A stretch of DNA of 43,406 nucleotides, from contig JABMQR010000342.1 in the NCBI GenBank assembly GCA_013202335.1, forward strand, positions 1 through 43,406, written 5' to 3'. Shown here piece by piece: positions 24,882 through 33,553 of the stretch. The stretch comes from Bacteroidota bacterium (GTDB taxonomy: Bacteria; Spirochaetota; Spirochaetia; JABMQR01). The notes below the pieces were generated by a model, which did no database searches, had not been told where the DNA came from, and worked only from the letters and a program-made list of their open reading frames with translations. The first letter of the stretch is position 1, and each line of letters starts with the position of its first letter. A program made the translations under genes and the position numbers.

Positions 24882-27077
24882 ATGAAGAAAGCTTTATTTG
24901 TTTCTATAGTACTAATACTTGCTCTGGCTGCTTTTTTTCTGGTGCCCTCAGGCAATGATAATGTGGTAAAACCCTACCAGGAGGCAGATAGTCAGCTGTT
25001 GATACCCCAGAGGAATGTGGTAATTGCTACGATCGATCTGGATAGCAGTGGGATATCTCTGTTTTCTGAAGAGACAATAGATCTTCTTGAGCAGCTGCAC
25101 CAGGATTTTATTACTATTAATGGCGTAACTCAGGTAGATTCAATTCTGAATGCAACTACTGTCCGGGCTGATGAGTATGAAATATATATAAGTTCCATTA
25201 TTCCTGAAAAGTCTGAAAGAACCACAGCTTTTTTCGAGATGCTGCCGCAGGCAATAGGTGAGCACCCTGAGCTGAAACCCTATATTAATACCTCAATGGA
25301 CTCACTCCTGTTTTATATCTACTTTGGGTATAAAGTCTCTCCATCCGAGATGGACAATGCACTGATGGAGATACGGGATACATATGCTGATATTGTTTTT
25401 GAATATACCGGTAAATCCCCCATTGTAGCTAAGACAGAAATACTGCTTACCGCTGATATCTTAGTCTTTATGCCGCTGCTGCTCATTATGATAATGGTGG
25501 TATTCCTTAGTTTTAGGAATATAAAAGCAATTGTGACTGCATGGGCACTTATTCTTGTAGCAGTTTTTGCCTCATACAGTTTTGTTCGTTTTATGGGAGT
25601 GGAAGATTCTCCGATGCTTCTGCTTGTTCCGGTTTTTAGCCTCGGATTATTGAGTGACTATATCATTCACTACATGTATCACCTATTTTACGCTCCCGGA
25701 AGTCGTGATGTGTTTTATGTGAGAAGAAGGCTGCTTTTCCCCCTCTCTTTGACTGCAATTTCAACTCTTACCGGGTTTCTTTCATTACTGTTTATCAATG
25801 GATCCGGTCATCTTCTTCTTGGCAGTCTTATATCGGCAAGCGTGGTATTAACGTACCTGGGAGTATTTCTCTGGTTGCCTTATTTGAAGTTTAAGTTTCC
25901 CTCCCGTGACATCCTTCCACGGTTTCATAGGCTGCAGGTTCGATTTTTTTCTCTTATTGTGAAGAGGCGGAAAATCATCTATATACTTTTACTGATTGTA
26001 GTAGGGTGGGGACTTTCCCTTTTGCCAAATCTTAGAATTGAACCATATCCTATTGAACAGCTGCCGTCAGAGAGTACTATAAAGAGAGCGGACAAGATCA
26101 TTAATGAGGAATTTTACGGAACTCTTCCCTTTTTTATTGAGATAGATACTGGGGAAGAGGGGGTAATTTTAACTACCGAAGCACTGTTTGCCCTGGATGA
26201 AATACATACGCTGTTGGATAGTAGTGAAGTCGTAGGTTATTCCTATTCTCTGTTAACCATTCTTAAACAATTAAGTTACTATTTTGAGGGTGACAGTGAT
26301 CTGTTGTTAAAAAGTGATATGATGGGATCCTTCATTGTCGAACAGTATCTGCTTTATTACTCTTCCAGTGTTGATCCTTTGGAATATGAATCTTTACTTA
26401 ATGCCACCTATCAGGTTTTTTCTGTAAAAGGACTGCTCTATTATCAGAATGTAGACTCTTTGACAGAATTTTATAGTTTGATTGATCAGGTTGAGACAAT
26501 GCTTCCTGAAGAGTGGGAAATAACAGTTCACGGAATGGTTAGTGAACTTAAGGATGAAGAGCGGTCTCTTAAGAGAAATTGGATATTTTCATTTCTTATT
26601 GGTAGTTTTCTGATTTTTATCATGGTGCTTATTTTCTACAAAAAGATGAGATTGGCGTTATTAAGTCTGATACCAGGTGTTATCAGTATGATATTTTCCT
26701 TTGGACTTATAAGTCTGGCCGGAATCAGTATAGATGCTTTCAGTATAATTTTTGTGGCAATTATTATTGGATTGGTTATCGATTACAGTATCCATACGTT
26801 GGGAGCCATCGATTCACTCACAAATCTGACATCAGTAGAGGAAGGATTCGCCTTTATTATCAACTACAGCGGCAAACCTATCTTCCTGAGTTTTCTCACC
26901 TCGATTTTCTCATTTTCTGTACTGTTTCTCTCTTCGTTCAAGGGAGCCAGAACCCTGGGACTGCTGCTTTTTTCTTCATTATTAGTCTCATTTTTCCTTA
27001 GCGTATATCTTTTACCGATAATAATTCTTCCCAATAAACTTAAAAGGGAAAAATCATACAAAAAGGATTTAGTATGA
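24882..27077 (+). CDS. RND/MMPL-family permease
   Basis: A proton-driven inner-membrane permease of 731 aa, the short form typical of MMPL proteins that move lipids or hydrophobic compounds. One membrane helix (about 2-18) is followed by a periplasmic domain of about 170 residues and a block of helices at about 185-345. Then the pattern repeats: helix near 370, second periplasmic domain, and helices from about 565 to 720. Symmetric helices carry the acidic residues expected for proton relay: GLLSDYIIHYMYH near 260 and GLVIDYSIHT near 630. ATG 24882 gives a cleaner N-terminus than TTG 24870. The stop overlaps the next start as ATGA. The three-gene operon implies export or lipid trafficking toward the outer membrane. 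Confidence 0.85.
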   Translation: MKKALFVSIVLILALAAFFLVPSGNDNVVKPYQEADSQLLIPQRNVVIATIDLDSSGISLFSEETIDLLEQLHQDFITINGVTQVDSILNATTVRADEYEIYISSIIPEKSERTTAFFEMLPQAIGEHPELKPYINTSMDSLLFYIYFGYKVSPSEMDNALMEIRDTYADIVFEYTGKSPIVAKTEILLTADILVFMPLLLIMIMVVFLSFRNIKAIVTAWALILVAVFASYSFVRFMGVEDSPMLLLVPVFSLGLLSDYIIHYMYHLFYAPGSRDVFYVRRRLLFPLSLTAISTLTGFLSLLFINGSGHLLLGSLISASVVLTYLGVFLWLPYLKFKFPSRDILPRFHRLQVRFFSLIVKRRKIIYILLLIVVGWGLSLLPNLRIEPYPIEQLPSESTIKRADKIINEEFYGTLPFFIEIDTGEEGVILTTEALFALDEIHTLLDSSEVVGYSYSLLTILKQLSYYFEGDSDLLLKSDMMGSFIVEQYLLYYSSSVDPLEYESLLNATYQVFSVKGLLYYQNVDSLTEFYSLIDQVETMLPEEWEITVHGMVSELKDEERSLKRNWIFSFLIGSFLIFIMVLIFYKKMRLALLSLIPGVISMIFSFGLISLAGISIDAFSIIFVAIIIGLVIDYSIHTLGAIDSLTNLTSVEEGFAFIINYSGKPIFLSFLTSIFSFSVLFLSSFKGARTLGLLLFSSLLVSFFLSVYLLPIIILPNKLKREKSYKKDLV

Positions 27078-27856
27078 AAAGATTTTTTATAGTTGTTTTA
27101 ATTTTGTTTATTTTCAGTTTCAGCCTTACTGCGCAGGATATTACCTTAAAAGAGATTCTTGATGGGTACGAGATTACTGCATTTATTCCTAATCTTATCG
27201 CTTCACTTTCAGTTAAACTTATCTCTGCGAAAGGAGAAGAGCGGGAGATAAAAGCTGATGCCTATCAAAAAACGATTAATGAGAATCAGGTTAGCCGGTT
27301 ATTTCTTTTTGATTATCCACCATCAGTCAGGAATACCGGTATTCTTGTTAACTCATTTTTAAATGGTGATGAGAATGTTATGTGGATGTATCTTCCTGCG
27401 GTTAAAAGGGTTAAAAGAATAGCACTTGCAACATCGGGCGGCGGTTATTTTATGGGTAGTGATTTTTCCTATAGTGATTTTATTCCCAAAGCCAGAGCCG
27501 ATTTTAATCAGGACTTTCTTGGTGAAAAGGTAGTCGACGGCACACCCTGCTATGTGGTTGATGAGTATGGAAAAACTCTGAAGCAGCGGCAGAATTTGAA
27601 GCTCAGTCACATGGTCAACTATTATCGCAAAGATGATTTTATCATGTTTGGAAGAGACTATTATGATTTAGCCGGAGAGCTGGTAAAAGAGTACCGTGTC
27701 AAAGATTCTGTCATTCTTGGGCAATACATCTATCCCACGGTTATAGTGATGGAGAATGTACAGACTGGTCATAAGTCAATTTTGGAGATGACTAATATCA
27801 GTACTGATACTATTCCTGATCGTTATTTTACTACCAGATATCTCCAATACAGGTAG
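27074..27856 (+). CDS. LolA-like outer membrane lipoprotein-sorting protein
   Basis: A periplasmic protein of 260 aa with a signal peptide (about residues 1-20, cleavage near LTAQD). The body matches the family annotated as outer membrane lipoprotein-sorting protein: a beta-sheet concave fold that holds acyl chains. The conserved middle MWMYLPAVKRVKRI near 114-127, followed by GSDFSYSDF near 139, is the family's signature. These proteins are regularly encoded between an MMPL-type RND permease and an outer-membrane barrel protein, as here. A role in shuttling a lipid or hydrophobic ligand across the periplasm is inferred. It overlaps the RND gene by 4 bp and is followed 6 bp later by the barrel gene. 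Confidence 0.82.
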   Translation: MKRFFIVVLILFIFSFSLTAQDITLKEILDGYEITAFIPNLIASLSVKLISAKGEEREIKADAYQKTINENQVSRLFLFDYPPSVRNTGILVNSFLNGDENVMWMYLPAVKRVKRIALATSGGGYFMGSDFSYSDFIPKARADFNQDFLGEKVVDGTPCYVVDEYGKTLKQRQNLKLSHMVNYYRKDDFIMFGRDYYDLAGELVKEYRVKDSVILGQYIYPTVIVMENVQTGHKSILEMTNISTDTIPDRYFTTRYLQYR

Positions 27857-27862
27857 GTTGTT

Positions 27863-29158
27863 ATGAAAAAAACAGTAAAAAAATTAAGTTTACTCATAGT
27901 AGTTCTCTTTATCTCCACATCTCTTTTTGCTCTGGAGTTTCAGGGCATCTTATTTGCCGATTACTATGGGGATATTGAATCTTCAACAGATTATGAAAAT
28001 ATTAGAGGCCGCCTCTACTATCAACCGGTTTTATCCGGTTCTCTTTTTGATTATGCAATTGATTATAAGATTTCAGCCAATCTCTATTATGATTTTCTGG
28101 GAGATCCAAATTTCATTGAACCGGAAAATATTCTGAGAGAGGCCTATCTGTTTTTACCATTAGACAATTTTGATCTTTTTGTAGGGCAGAAAATAGTCTC
28201 TCCAGGAATGGCCGATGTTTTTAGTCCGTTAAATAATGTGAATGGTGAATATGCATTTAAATTGAGTCTGGATGACCCCTATGATGGGAAGAGGGCTGAT
28301 GCACTTATCCAAATAAAGTACTACCCAAATTTTGATGACTCCATACAACTGGTGTATGTTCCTTTTCCCCGTCCTGATTTCGAACCTACCGACCCGATCA
28401 ATTTAGTTGCAACAGATATAGATGTAAATATTAATTTCGAGGCAGAACCCTATCTACTGAGTAATGCTCACTCCATATTTTTATCCTACAACCATATCTC
28501 TTCCGATTTTGATCTTCAGCTGAACTATGCATATTATACCGAGCAAACTCCTAATTTTGATATAACAGGTTTGGACGATAGCTCCTCAACACTTACTGGT
28601 GATATTACAACAATGTACTCGAGGAATCATACATTTGGTGGAGCTTACAGTACCAGTTTTAATGGTATTGCATTTGTGGAAGAGGTTGCTTTCAACCTGA
28701 CGGAGGATTTTGCCGGAACCAAGATAGGTATCAAGAATTCTGATATAACCTTAAATACACAGTTTACCGGTACTATTTGGGGCGGTACATTGGCTCAGAT
28801 AAACATTATCTATCAGTATGTAATTAATTTTAACAAGAGTGAGCTGCTTTACTCCAATACTATTGGTGCCGTTTTGATTGATGAATTTAACGACTACTTT
28901 AACCAACCAGTCGAACATATTGTATTTGCCATTGCCCATTTTCAGAACAGTTTCTTTCACGACAAGCTCTCTGTTGTTCTGAATGCAGGCTATCTTCATC
29001 CCGATGTATATCTGGCCCCGCGAATTGCTTTTACTATATCTGACGGTTTAAATATTGCTGTTGGGGCAGATGTTAAGACAGGGAATCCTTCTGAGAGATC
29101 CCTGGCACGCGGGAATTTGATGGATAATTACTATGTGAGATTTAAGTACGAGTATTAG
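27863..29158 (+). CDS. Outer-membrane beta-barrel protein (DUF1302-like)
   Basis: A 431-aa exported protein with a signal peptide (about 1-23, cleavage near LFALEF). The mature part is rich in alternating aromatic and polar residues with repeated Asp-Tyr-Asn turns, and it ends in YVRFKYEY. An aromatic C-terminus is the mark of barrels inserted by the BAM complex. The EAYLFLPLDNFDLFVGQK and ADVFSPLNN blocks near 93-128 resemble DUF1302-type proteins that partner RND permeases. It probably provides the outer-membrane exit or acceptor for the RND/LolA-like system. A repeat-rich convergent gap follows. The barrel call is good; the subfamily is less certain. Confidence 0.72.
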   Translation: MKKTVKKLSLLIVVLFISTSLFALEFQGILFADYYGDIESSTDYENIRGRLYYQPVLSGSLFDYAIDYKISANLYYDFLGDPNFIEPENILREAYLFLPLDNFDLFVGQKIVSPGMADVFSPLNNVNGEYAFKLSLDDPYDGKRADALIQIKYYPNFDDSIQLVYVPFPRPDFEPTDPINLVATDIDVNINFEAEPYLLSNAHSIFLSYNHISSDFDLQLNYAYYTEQTPNFDITGLDDSSSTLTGDITTMYSRNHTFGGAYSTSFNGIAFVEEVAFNLTEDFAGTKIGIKNSDITLNTQFTGTIWGGTLAQINIIYQYVINFNKSELLYSNTIGAVLIDEFNDYFNQPVEHIVFAIAHFQNSFFHDKLSVVLNAGYLHPDVYLAPRIAFTISDGLNIAVGADVKTGNPSERSLARGNLMDNYYVRFKYEY

Positions 29159-29183
29159 GGAGACGGAGGCTGGTAAAAGAGAA

Positions 29184-29217
29184 ATCGGTTGTCGGAGTAT
29201 CTCTGTTCCTGGAACAA
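29184..29217 (+). repeat. Interspersed repeat family B, copy 1
   Basis: Contains CGGTTGTCGGAGTATCT followed by GTTCCTGGAACAA. It continues with CCGTACCGCTTTGTTC to 29234, which pairs back to GAACAAA as a hairpin. Related copies are at 29261-29294 and 41391-41438. A GCAGTTG/CAACTGC hairpin (29238-29257) separates copies 1 and 2. The spacer lies between convergent genes. Confidence 0.65.
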
Positions 29218-29237
29218 ACCGTACCGCTTTGTTCTTG

Positions 29238-29257
29238 GCAGTTGTCTTAGCAACTGC
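29238..29257. terminator. Hairpin in the convergent gap between barrel and DeoR genes
   Basis: GCAGTTG (29238-29244) pairs with CAACTGC (29251-29257) around TCTTAG. There is no T-run. Its place between two convergent stops suggests a transcript-end structure. Confidence 0.4.
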
Positions 29258-29260
29258 ATC

Positions 29261-29294
29261 ATCGGTTGTCGGAGTACCTCCGTTTCTGGAATAA
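29261..29294 (+). repeat. Interspersed repeat family B, copy 2
   Basis: ATCGGTTGTCGGAGTACCTC followed by CGTTTCTGGAATAAGC, about 77 bp downstream of copy 1 in direct orientation with few substitutions. It ends just before the stop codon of the convergent DeoR-family gene. Confidence 0.65.
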
Positions 29295-29299
29295 GCTGA

Positions 29300-30040
29300 C
29301 TAGACAACTATCAAGTCTACTACCTTCATAATTTCTTCTTTGTAGGTGTCAGGGATTGCGGAGTCTGTGATAATGCAGTCCACATCTTCAAGATTGCAAT
29401 ATCGGGAAAGATTAATCCGGCCGAATTTAGTAGAATCGGTCAGAATGAAAATTTCTTTTCCCCGTTCTATGATTTTTTCGGCTATATCCGCCCTCATCAT
29501 ATCACGTCCGGTAAATCCTGTATCCATAGTGAAGCCGTCGATCCCCAAAAAGACTTTACTGAAATTTAGATTGTCAATACAGGTTTTTGCAAGGTTTCCA
29601 ACAACCCCTTCGCTTTCTTGCTGAAAAACACCTCCGATTAATATCACCGAGCATCCTTTAACCTGATCAACGCTCCGGGCAATGAAAGCATTTGAGGTGA
29701 TGATTGAAATATCTTTAATACCTGAAATCTCTTTTACAAACAAGGCGTTTGTCGAACCGGATTCCACAAAAATGGTATCTCCTTCTTCCACAAATTCAGC
29801 AGCCCTTTTAGCTATTTTTACCTTGATACCATAGTTAATAGCCATTCTATGTGATATATCATCACTCTCATTAAGAACAGCTCCACCATGAACTCTTTTT
29901 AAAAAACCTTCTTTTTCAAGGACAGTCAGATCCTGACGGATTGTAGCAGGTGAGACTCTCAATTTTTTGGTGAGTTCAGCAACAGATGCCTTGCGATCAC
30001 TTGAAAGAATACTAAGTATTTTATCTAAACGTTTTGTCAT
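29300..30040 (-). CDS. DeoR/GlpR-family transcriptional regulator
   Basis: A sugar-phosphate-responsive repressor of 246 aa. The N-terminal winged helix-turn-helix has the DeoR signature: SVAELTKKLRVSPATIRQDL near 19-38, then LEKEGFLKRVHGGA near 41-54. The C-terminal DeoRC effector domain includes the DTIFVESGSTN and GIDGFTMDTGFTGRD motifs, which sense a phosphorylated sugar. It is the last gene of the leftward catabolic operon, 3 bp after the ROK kinase gene, so it likely controls this locus with a phosphorylated intermediate as signal. GGAG precedes the ATG. Candidate operators lie in the divergent region at 37821-38050. Confidence 0.92.
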   Translation of the reverse strand: MTKRLDKILSILSSDRKASVAELTKKLRVSPATIRQDLTVLEKEGFLKRVHGGAVLNESDDISHRMAINYGIKVKIAKRAAEFVEEGDTIFVESGSTNALFVKEISGIKDISIITSNAFIARSVDQVKGCSVILIGGVFQQESEGVVGNLAKTCIDNLNFSKVFLGIDGFTMDTGFTGRDMMRADIAEKIIERGKEIFILTDSTKFGRINLSRYCNLEDVDCIITDSAIPDTYKEEIMKVVDLIVV

Positions 30041-30043
30041 TTT

Positions 30044-31009
30044 CTACTCCAACAATAATGCAGCTGATCCAACCAGTCCGGCATCAGCACCAATCTCTGA
30101 TAATTTGAGGTGCAATTCTTCTATCATCATATCTTTTGCAAGGAAAGTAAATCTCTTCCTTATTCGGTCAAAATACTCTTTTCCAAGCTTCATCATTCCT
30201 CCGCCCAGGACAATACATTCAGGATTCAATAACTGGAAAATATTGAATATGCTGGTTCCCACGATGTCAGCGGAATCATTCATTATTTCTTTCGCTATCA
30301 GGTCCCTTTTAAGTATAAGAGCTTCCAGCAGCCTGCCGTTGAGATTGTCAGTTTGGGATTCAGCTAGTCCGCAGGGGCTGACCATTCCCTTCCTAAGTTT
30401 TCTTCTGTACAGCTCTGGAAGGAACAGACCGGAGGATAAAGCCATTGAACAGCCGAAATTTCCACACGTACACTGCATATCTGAATCATAATCCACTATA
30501 CTGTGCCCGATCTCCCCGGCGGTACCGCTTCTGCCGCGAAGAAGTTTTCCATTCAAGACAATACCTGCTCCGACCCCGGTACTGACGGTCATAAAAACCA
30601 TCGTCTCATACCCTTTACCGGCTCCATACAGTGATTCTCCGAGAGCCTGAACATTTGCATCATTATCCAATAGAATGCGTGTGTCTGGGAAGTAGTAACC
30701 AAGTTTTTCTATTAGCGGATAATTCTTCATGGTATGGGTAAAGTTGCTGGTAGTAATGACCAGACCCTCTTTGTAGAGGATATGTCCTGCAAGGCCAACT
30801 CCAATACCCTCTATGTCGGAGGTTGTTATGCCATATCCCTGAAACAAAGTATTGAGCAAATTTGCAATGATCTCCACCGTCTGATCGGGCTGTAAGCCTA
30901 CATGATCATAGGTGATCTCCTTTTTTAGCAGGGTGCCGCTGGTGTCAAATAATGCAGCGGATAGTTTGGTTCCCCCAAGATCAACGCCGCATAGTAGTTT
31001 TTCAGACAT
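30044..31009 (-). CDS. ROK-family sugar kinase
   Basis: Phosphorylates an imported sugar or sugar analogue with ATP in the cytoplasm. The 321-aa product has the ROK ATP motif GVDLGGTKLSAAL at about 8-20, LDNDANVQALGE near 120-131, TVSTGVGAGIV near 147 and GEIGHSIVD near 170-178. The zinc motif is CTCGNFGCSMALSSG, where the usual GCLE has Met in place of Glu. Lying between a YbiW-like glycyl radical enzyme and the DeoR gene, its natural substrate may be 1,5-anhydroglucitol or 1,5-anhydromannitol, giving the 6-phosphate. That is inference; a glucokinase-like role is the alternative. AAGGAAG precedes the ATG. Confidence 0.88.
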   Translation of the reverse strand: MSEKLLCGVDLGGTKLSAALFDTSGTLLKKEITYDHVGLQPDQTVEIIANLLNTLFQGYGITTSDIEGIGVGLAGHILYKEGLVITTSNFTHTMKNYPLIEKLGYYFPDTRILLDNDANVQALGESLYGAGKGYETMVFMTVSTGVGAGIVLNGKLLRGRSGTAGEIGHSIVDYDSDMQCTCGNFGCSMALSSGLFLPELYRRKLRKGMVSPCGLAESQTDNLNGRLLEALILKRDLIAKEIMNDSADIVGTSIFNIFQLLNPECIVLGGGMMKLGKEYFDRIRKRFTFLAKDMMIEELHLKLSEIGADAGLVGSAALLLE

Positions 31010-31027
31010 GTTTGCTTCCTTTATATA

Positions 31028-33445
31028 TCATGAAAAAGTGTGTTCCGTTCGGTTAATGATATCATCCTGGGTATCCGGGGAGAGCGTAGTAAAAAAAGCT
31101 GAATATCCCGCAACCCGAACTATGAGGTCCCTGTGTTTTTCAGGGAACTTTTTCGCATCAATTAAAGTAATTTTATCTACAATATTGTATTGAATATGCC
31201 AACCTTTCAACGAGTTGAAGAACACACGAATTAAGGAGATGAGTTTTCTCTTATTCTCTGGATCAGCTAGCACTGCTGGTGTGAGCTTCTGGTTAAGGAG
31301 GACTCCTCCGAGGATTCTGTCAGTTGGAAGTTTGGCTACAGACTGGCATACGGCTGTCGGTCCTGCAAGATCAGTTCCCGAGGAAGGGGAACATCCTTCA
31401 GCGAGGGGCAGACCAGCAAATCGACCGTCAGGTGTTGCCGGAACTACGGCTCCTGAGGGAACGTTTCCGGATATACTGGATGTGCCGGCATAATAGCGGC
31501 ACCCGATGGGACCCCGGCCGAAACGTATAGTGTGATACTTCTCAACCTCATCAACATAGGTCATATATGCTCTTTTTAGGAGCTGGTCAACATAATCATC
31601 ATCGTTACCATATTTAGGCGCCTCATTTAGAAGCAGTTGTCTAATGCGTTCGCCTTCTTTTCCAGAGAAGTTCTCTTCCAGGACGTGCAGCAGGTTTTCA
31701 GGTGAGATGCGCTTATCTTCAAATACCAGTTTCTTTACTGCCGCAAGTGAATTTCCCAGATTTGCTATTCCCACCTGAAGACCGGAGACAAAATCATATA
31801 CCGTCCCACCCTCATGGATGGTCAATCCTCTTTCAATACAGTCGTCTGTAAATGCTGAACACAGAATATCAGGTGCCTCCTGCTCAAGAACTGTATCGAT
31901 AGCTGTATCAATCGCTACTCCCTTGTGGGCATAGAAAGTAATTTGGCGATCCCATTCCTGCAGCAGGTCGTCAAAAGATATAAAATCGGTAAATTCGCCA
32001 TGGCCTTCAAGGAATGTGTTTCCGGAGACTGTATCCTTTCCATTATACATCGTCGCCATAAATACCCGCATCAGGTTGATGAAATGTTTTCCGGTGCAGC
32101 GATATCCCCACTTTCCCGGAACTGCAATTTCTATACAGCCAATTGCTGAATAATTGAACGCGTCCTCATTTTTAATCCCAAGCCTCAGAAGGGCAGGTAT
32201 AACAACTTCATCATTATTAAAGGACGGCATCCCGAACCCTTTTTCAATAACCTTAATGCTTTCCATAAGAAAATGCTCGGAGATTCCCTTGTGGTACCGA
32301 ACGGTTAGGTTGGGTTGGGTAAGCCTTGTCTCTCCCACAGACCAGAGGATAAGGTAACTCAAGTCGTTTACGCCATCCTGTCCATCTGTTGTCTGTCCTC
32401 CGATTGTTACATTTTGATATAAGGGGCTGCCTGCTGAGAATCTGGTGTGGGACCAGGAGCGTATTTTCAGGCACGAATAGAGTTTAACCCAGGTGTTTTC
32501 CAATAGTTCCATTGCTGATTCCGTAGTTATCAATCCCTTGGATATATCCTTCCGGTAAAATGGGTAGAGATATTGATCGACACGACCCAGGGACAGAGAG
32601 TGTCCGTTACTTTCTATCTGCAGTACCAGTTGAACAAAGTAGATAAGCTGGAGAGCCTGATAAAAACTTTCAGGAGGTTTCCGGGAAATATGCCTGCAGT
32701 TAAGACTTATACTCTCCAGCTCCTCTTTTCTGACAGGGTCTGTTTCAGTTTCACTCATACTCTCAGCAAGAGAGGCAAAGCGAAGGATGAAATCACGGAA
32801 AGCTTTCAGGGATATCAGGACTGATCTATAGAATTGAGTCTTTTTTAGATCGGTATAATAAACAGAATCCAATTTACTGAGTGCTTCTTCAGCTTGTTGG
32901 TAGAAACCATCCAGTCCGATTTTCAGGAGTTTTTCATTGTTTACTGCAATATGAGCATCACCGGAGGTTAAGTTTCCTTCAGCACGTATGATACCTGATG
33001 AGTGAATTGAGCGGAGTTCCTCTGACATGAAGCTTCTGCCCTTATCCAGAGTGGTTTTTCCTTCCCACCAGGAGCAGATTTCCAACAGCCTGGCTTTTGT
33101 ATCATTATCGGGAAAAAAAGCATCCCCAGGGCGATCGGCAAAAGAGTCAATCTCTTTTTGAATCCATTCGACGGCGTACTCGGGAAAAATTGGCGCTGTT
33201 CGGTTGTCAGATGCCTGATTTCCTACAATTAATTCGCCGGGATTGATAAAAACCGTCATGGTTTTGAGTGTTTCAGAAAGAGCGAGGGCTCTGCGTATGA
33301 TTAACGGTTCTGATGCATGAGTCTGATAAACTGTTGTATATGCCTCTGCACGTTGAGTGCATATATTCGGGCGGGAAGAGAGCATCAATTCTTTTAGTGC
33401 GGCTGCTCTGGGAGTAATTCCCTGATTTGGTTGCTTTATCATCAT
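31028..33445 (-). CDS. ybiW: YbiW-like glycyl radical enzyme, candidate 1,5-anhydroglucitol-6-phosphate lyase
   Basis: An 805-aa glycyl radical enzyme. The radical glycine is G780 in RVAGYSAFF. The catalytic Cys is C437 in IGCIEI, with the general-base Glu at 439. A single Cys rather than Cys-Cys excludes true pyruvate formate-lyase. ESNGHS at 278-283 keeps the His-Ser pair of the dehydratase branch. As I recall E. coli YbiW, long stretches agree: VGNQAS, FPEYAVEWI, GNLTSGDAH, GKWGYRCTG, and the C-terminus SPDTQDDII. YbiW is reported to open the ring of 1,5-anhydroglucitol-6-phosphate to 1-deoxyfructose-6-phosphate. The upstream ABC importer and downstream ROK kinase fit an imported, then phosphorylated, substrate. 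Activation needs the radical-SAM enzyme, probably the one at 40472. The radical form is oxygen-sensitive. Confidence 0.85.
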   Translation of the reverse strand: MMIKQPNQGITPRAAALKELMLSSRPNICTQRAEAYTTVYQTHASEPLIIRRALALSETLKTMTVFINPGELIVGNQASDNRTAPIFPEYAVEWIQKEIDSFADRPGDAFFPDNDTKARLLEICSWWEGKTTLDKGRSFMSEELRSIHSSGIIRAEGNLTSGDAHIAVNNEKLLKIGLDGFYQQAEEALSKLDSVYYTDLKKTQFYRSVLISLKAFRDFILRFASLAESMSETETDPVRKEELESISLNCRHISRKPPESFYQALQLIYFVQLVLQIESNGHSLSLGRVDQYLYPFYRKDISKGLITTESAMELLENTWVKLYSCLKIRSWSHTRFSAGSPLYQNVTIGGQTTDGQDGVNDLSYLILWSVGETRLTQPNLTVRYHKGISEHFLMESIKVIEKGFGMPSFNNDEVVIPALLRLGIKNEDAFNYSAIGCIEIAVPGKWGYRCTGKHFINLMRVFMATMYNGKDTVSGNTFLEGHGEFTDFISFDDLLQEWDRQITFYAHKGVAIDTAIDTVLEQEAPDILCSAFTDDCIERGLTIHEGGTVYDFVSGLQVGIANLGNSLAAVKKLVFEDKRISPENLLHVLEENFSGKEGERIRQLLLNEAPKYGNDDDYVDQLLKRAYMTYVDEVEKYHTIRFGRGPIGCRYYAGTSSISGNVPSGAVVPATPDGRFAGLPLAEGCSPSSGTDLAGPTAVCQSVAKLPTDRILGGVLLNQKLTPAVLADPENKRKLISLIRVFFNSLKGWHIQYNIVDKITLIDAKKFPEKHRDLIVRVAGYSAFFTTLSPDTQDDIINRTEHTFS

Positions 33446-33482
33446 TTAAACCCTTATTGGTCTGGTCTGGAGAGGAGAATTA

Positions 33483-33502
33483 TCGTCAATTGTGATTGAC
33501 GA
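33483..33502. other. Intercistronic hairpin between permease and glycyl radical enzyme genes
   Basis: TCGTCAAT (33483-33490) pairs perfectly with ATTGACGA (33495-33502) around TGTG. It lies in the 108-bp gap between malG-like and YbiW-like genes, about 38 bp before the latter's start. It may set relative expression within the operon by stabilising mRNA ends. Confidence 0.5.
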
Positions 33503-33553
33503 ATCCAGAATTTTTCTCATTAAACGAATTCACAATAAGATCAAGCCTGTCAA

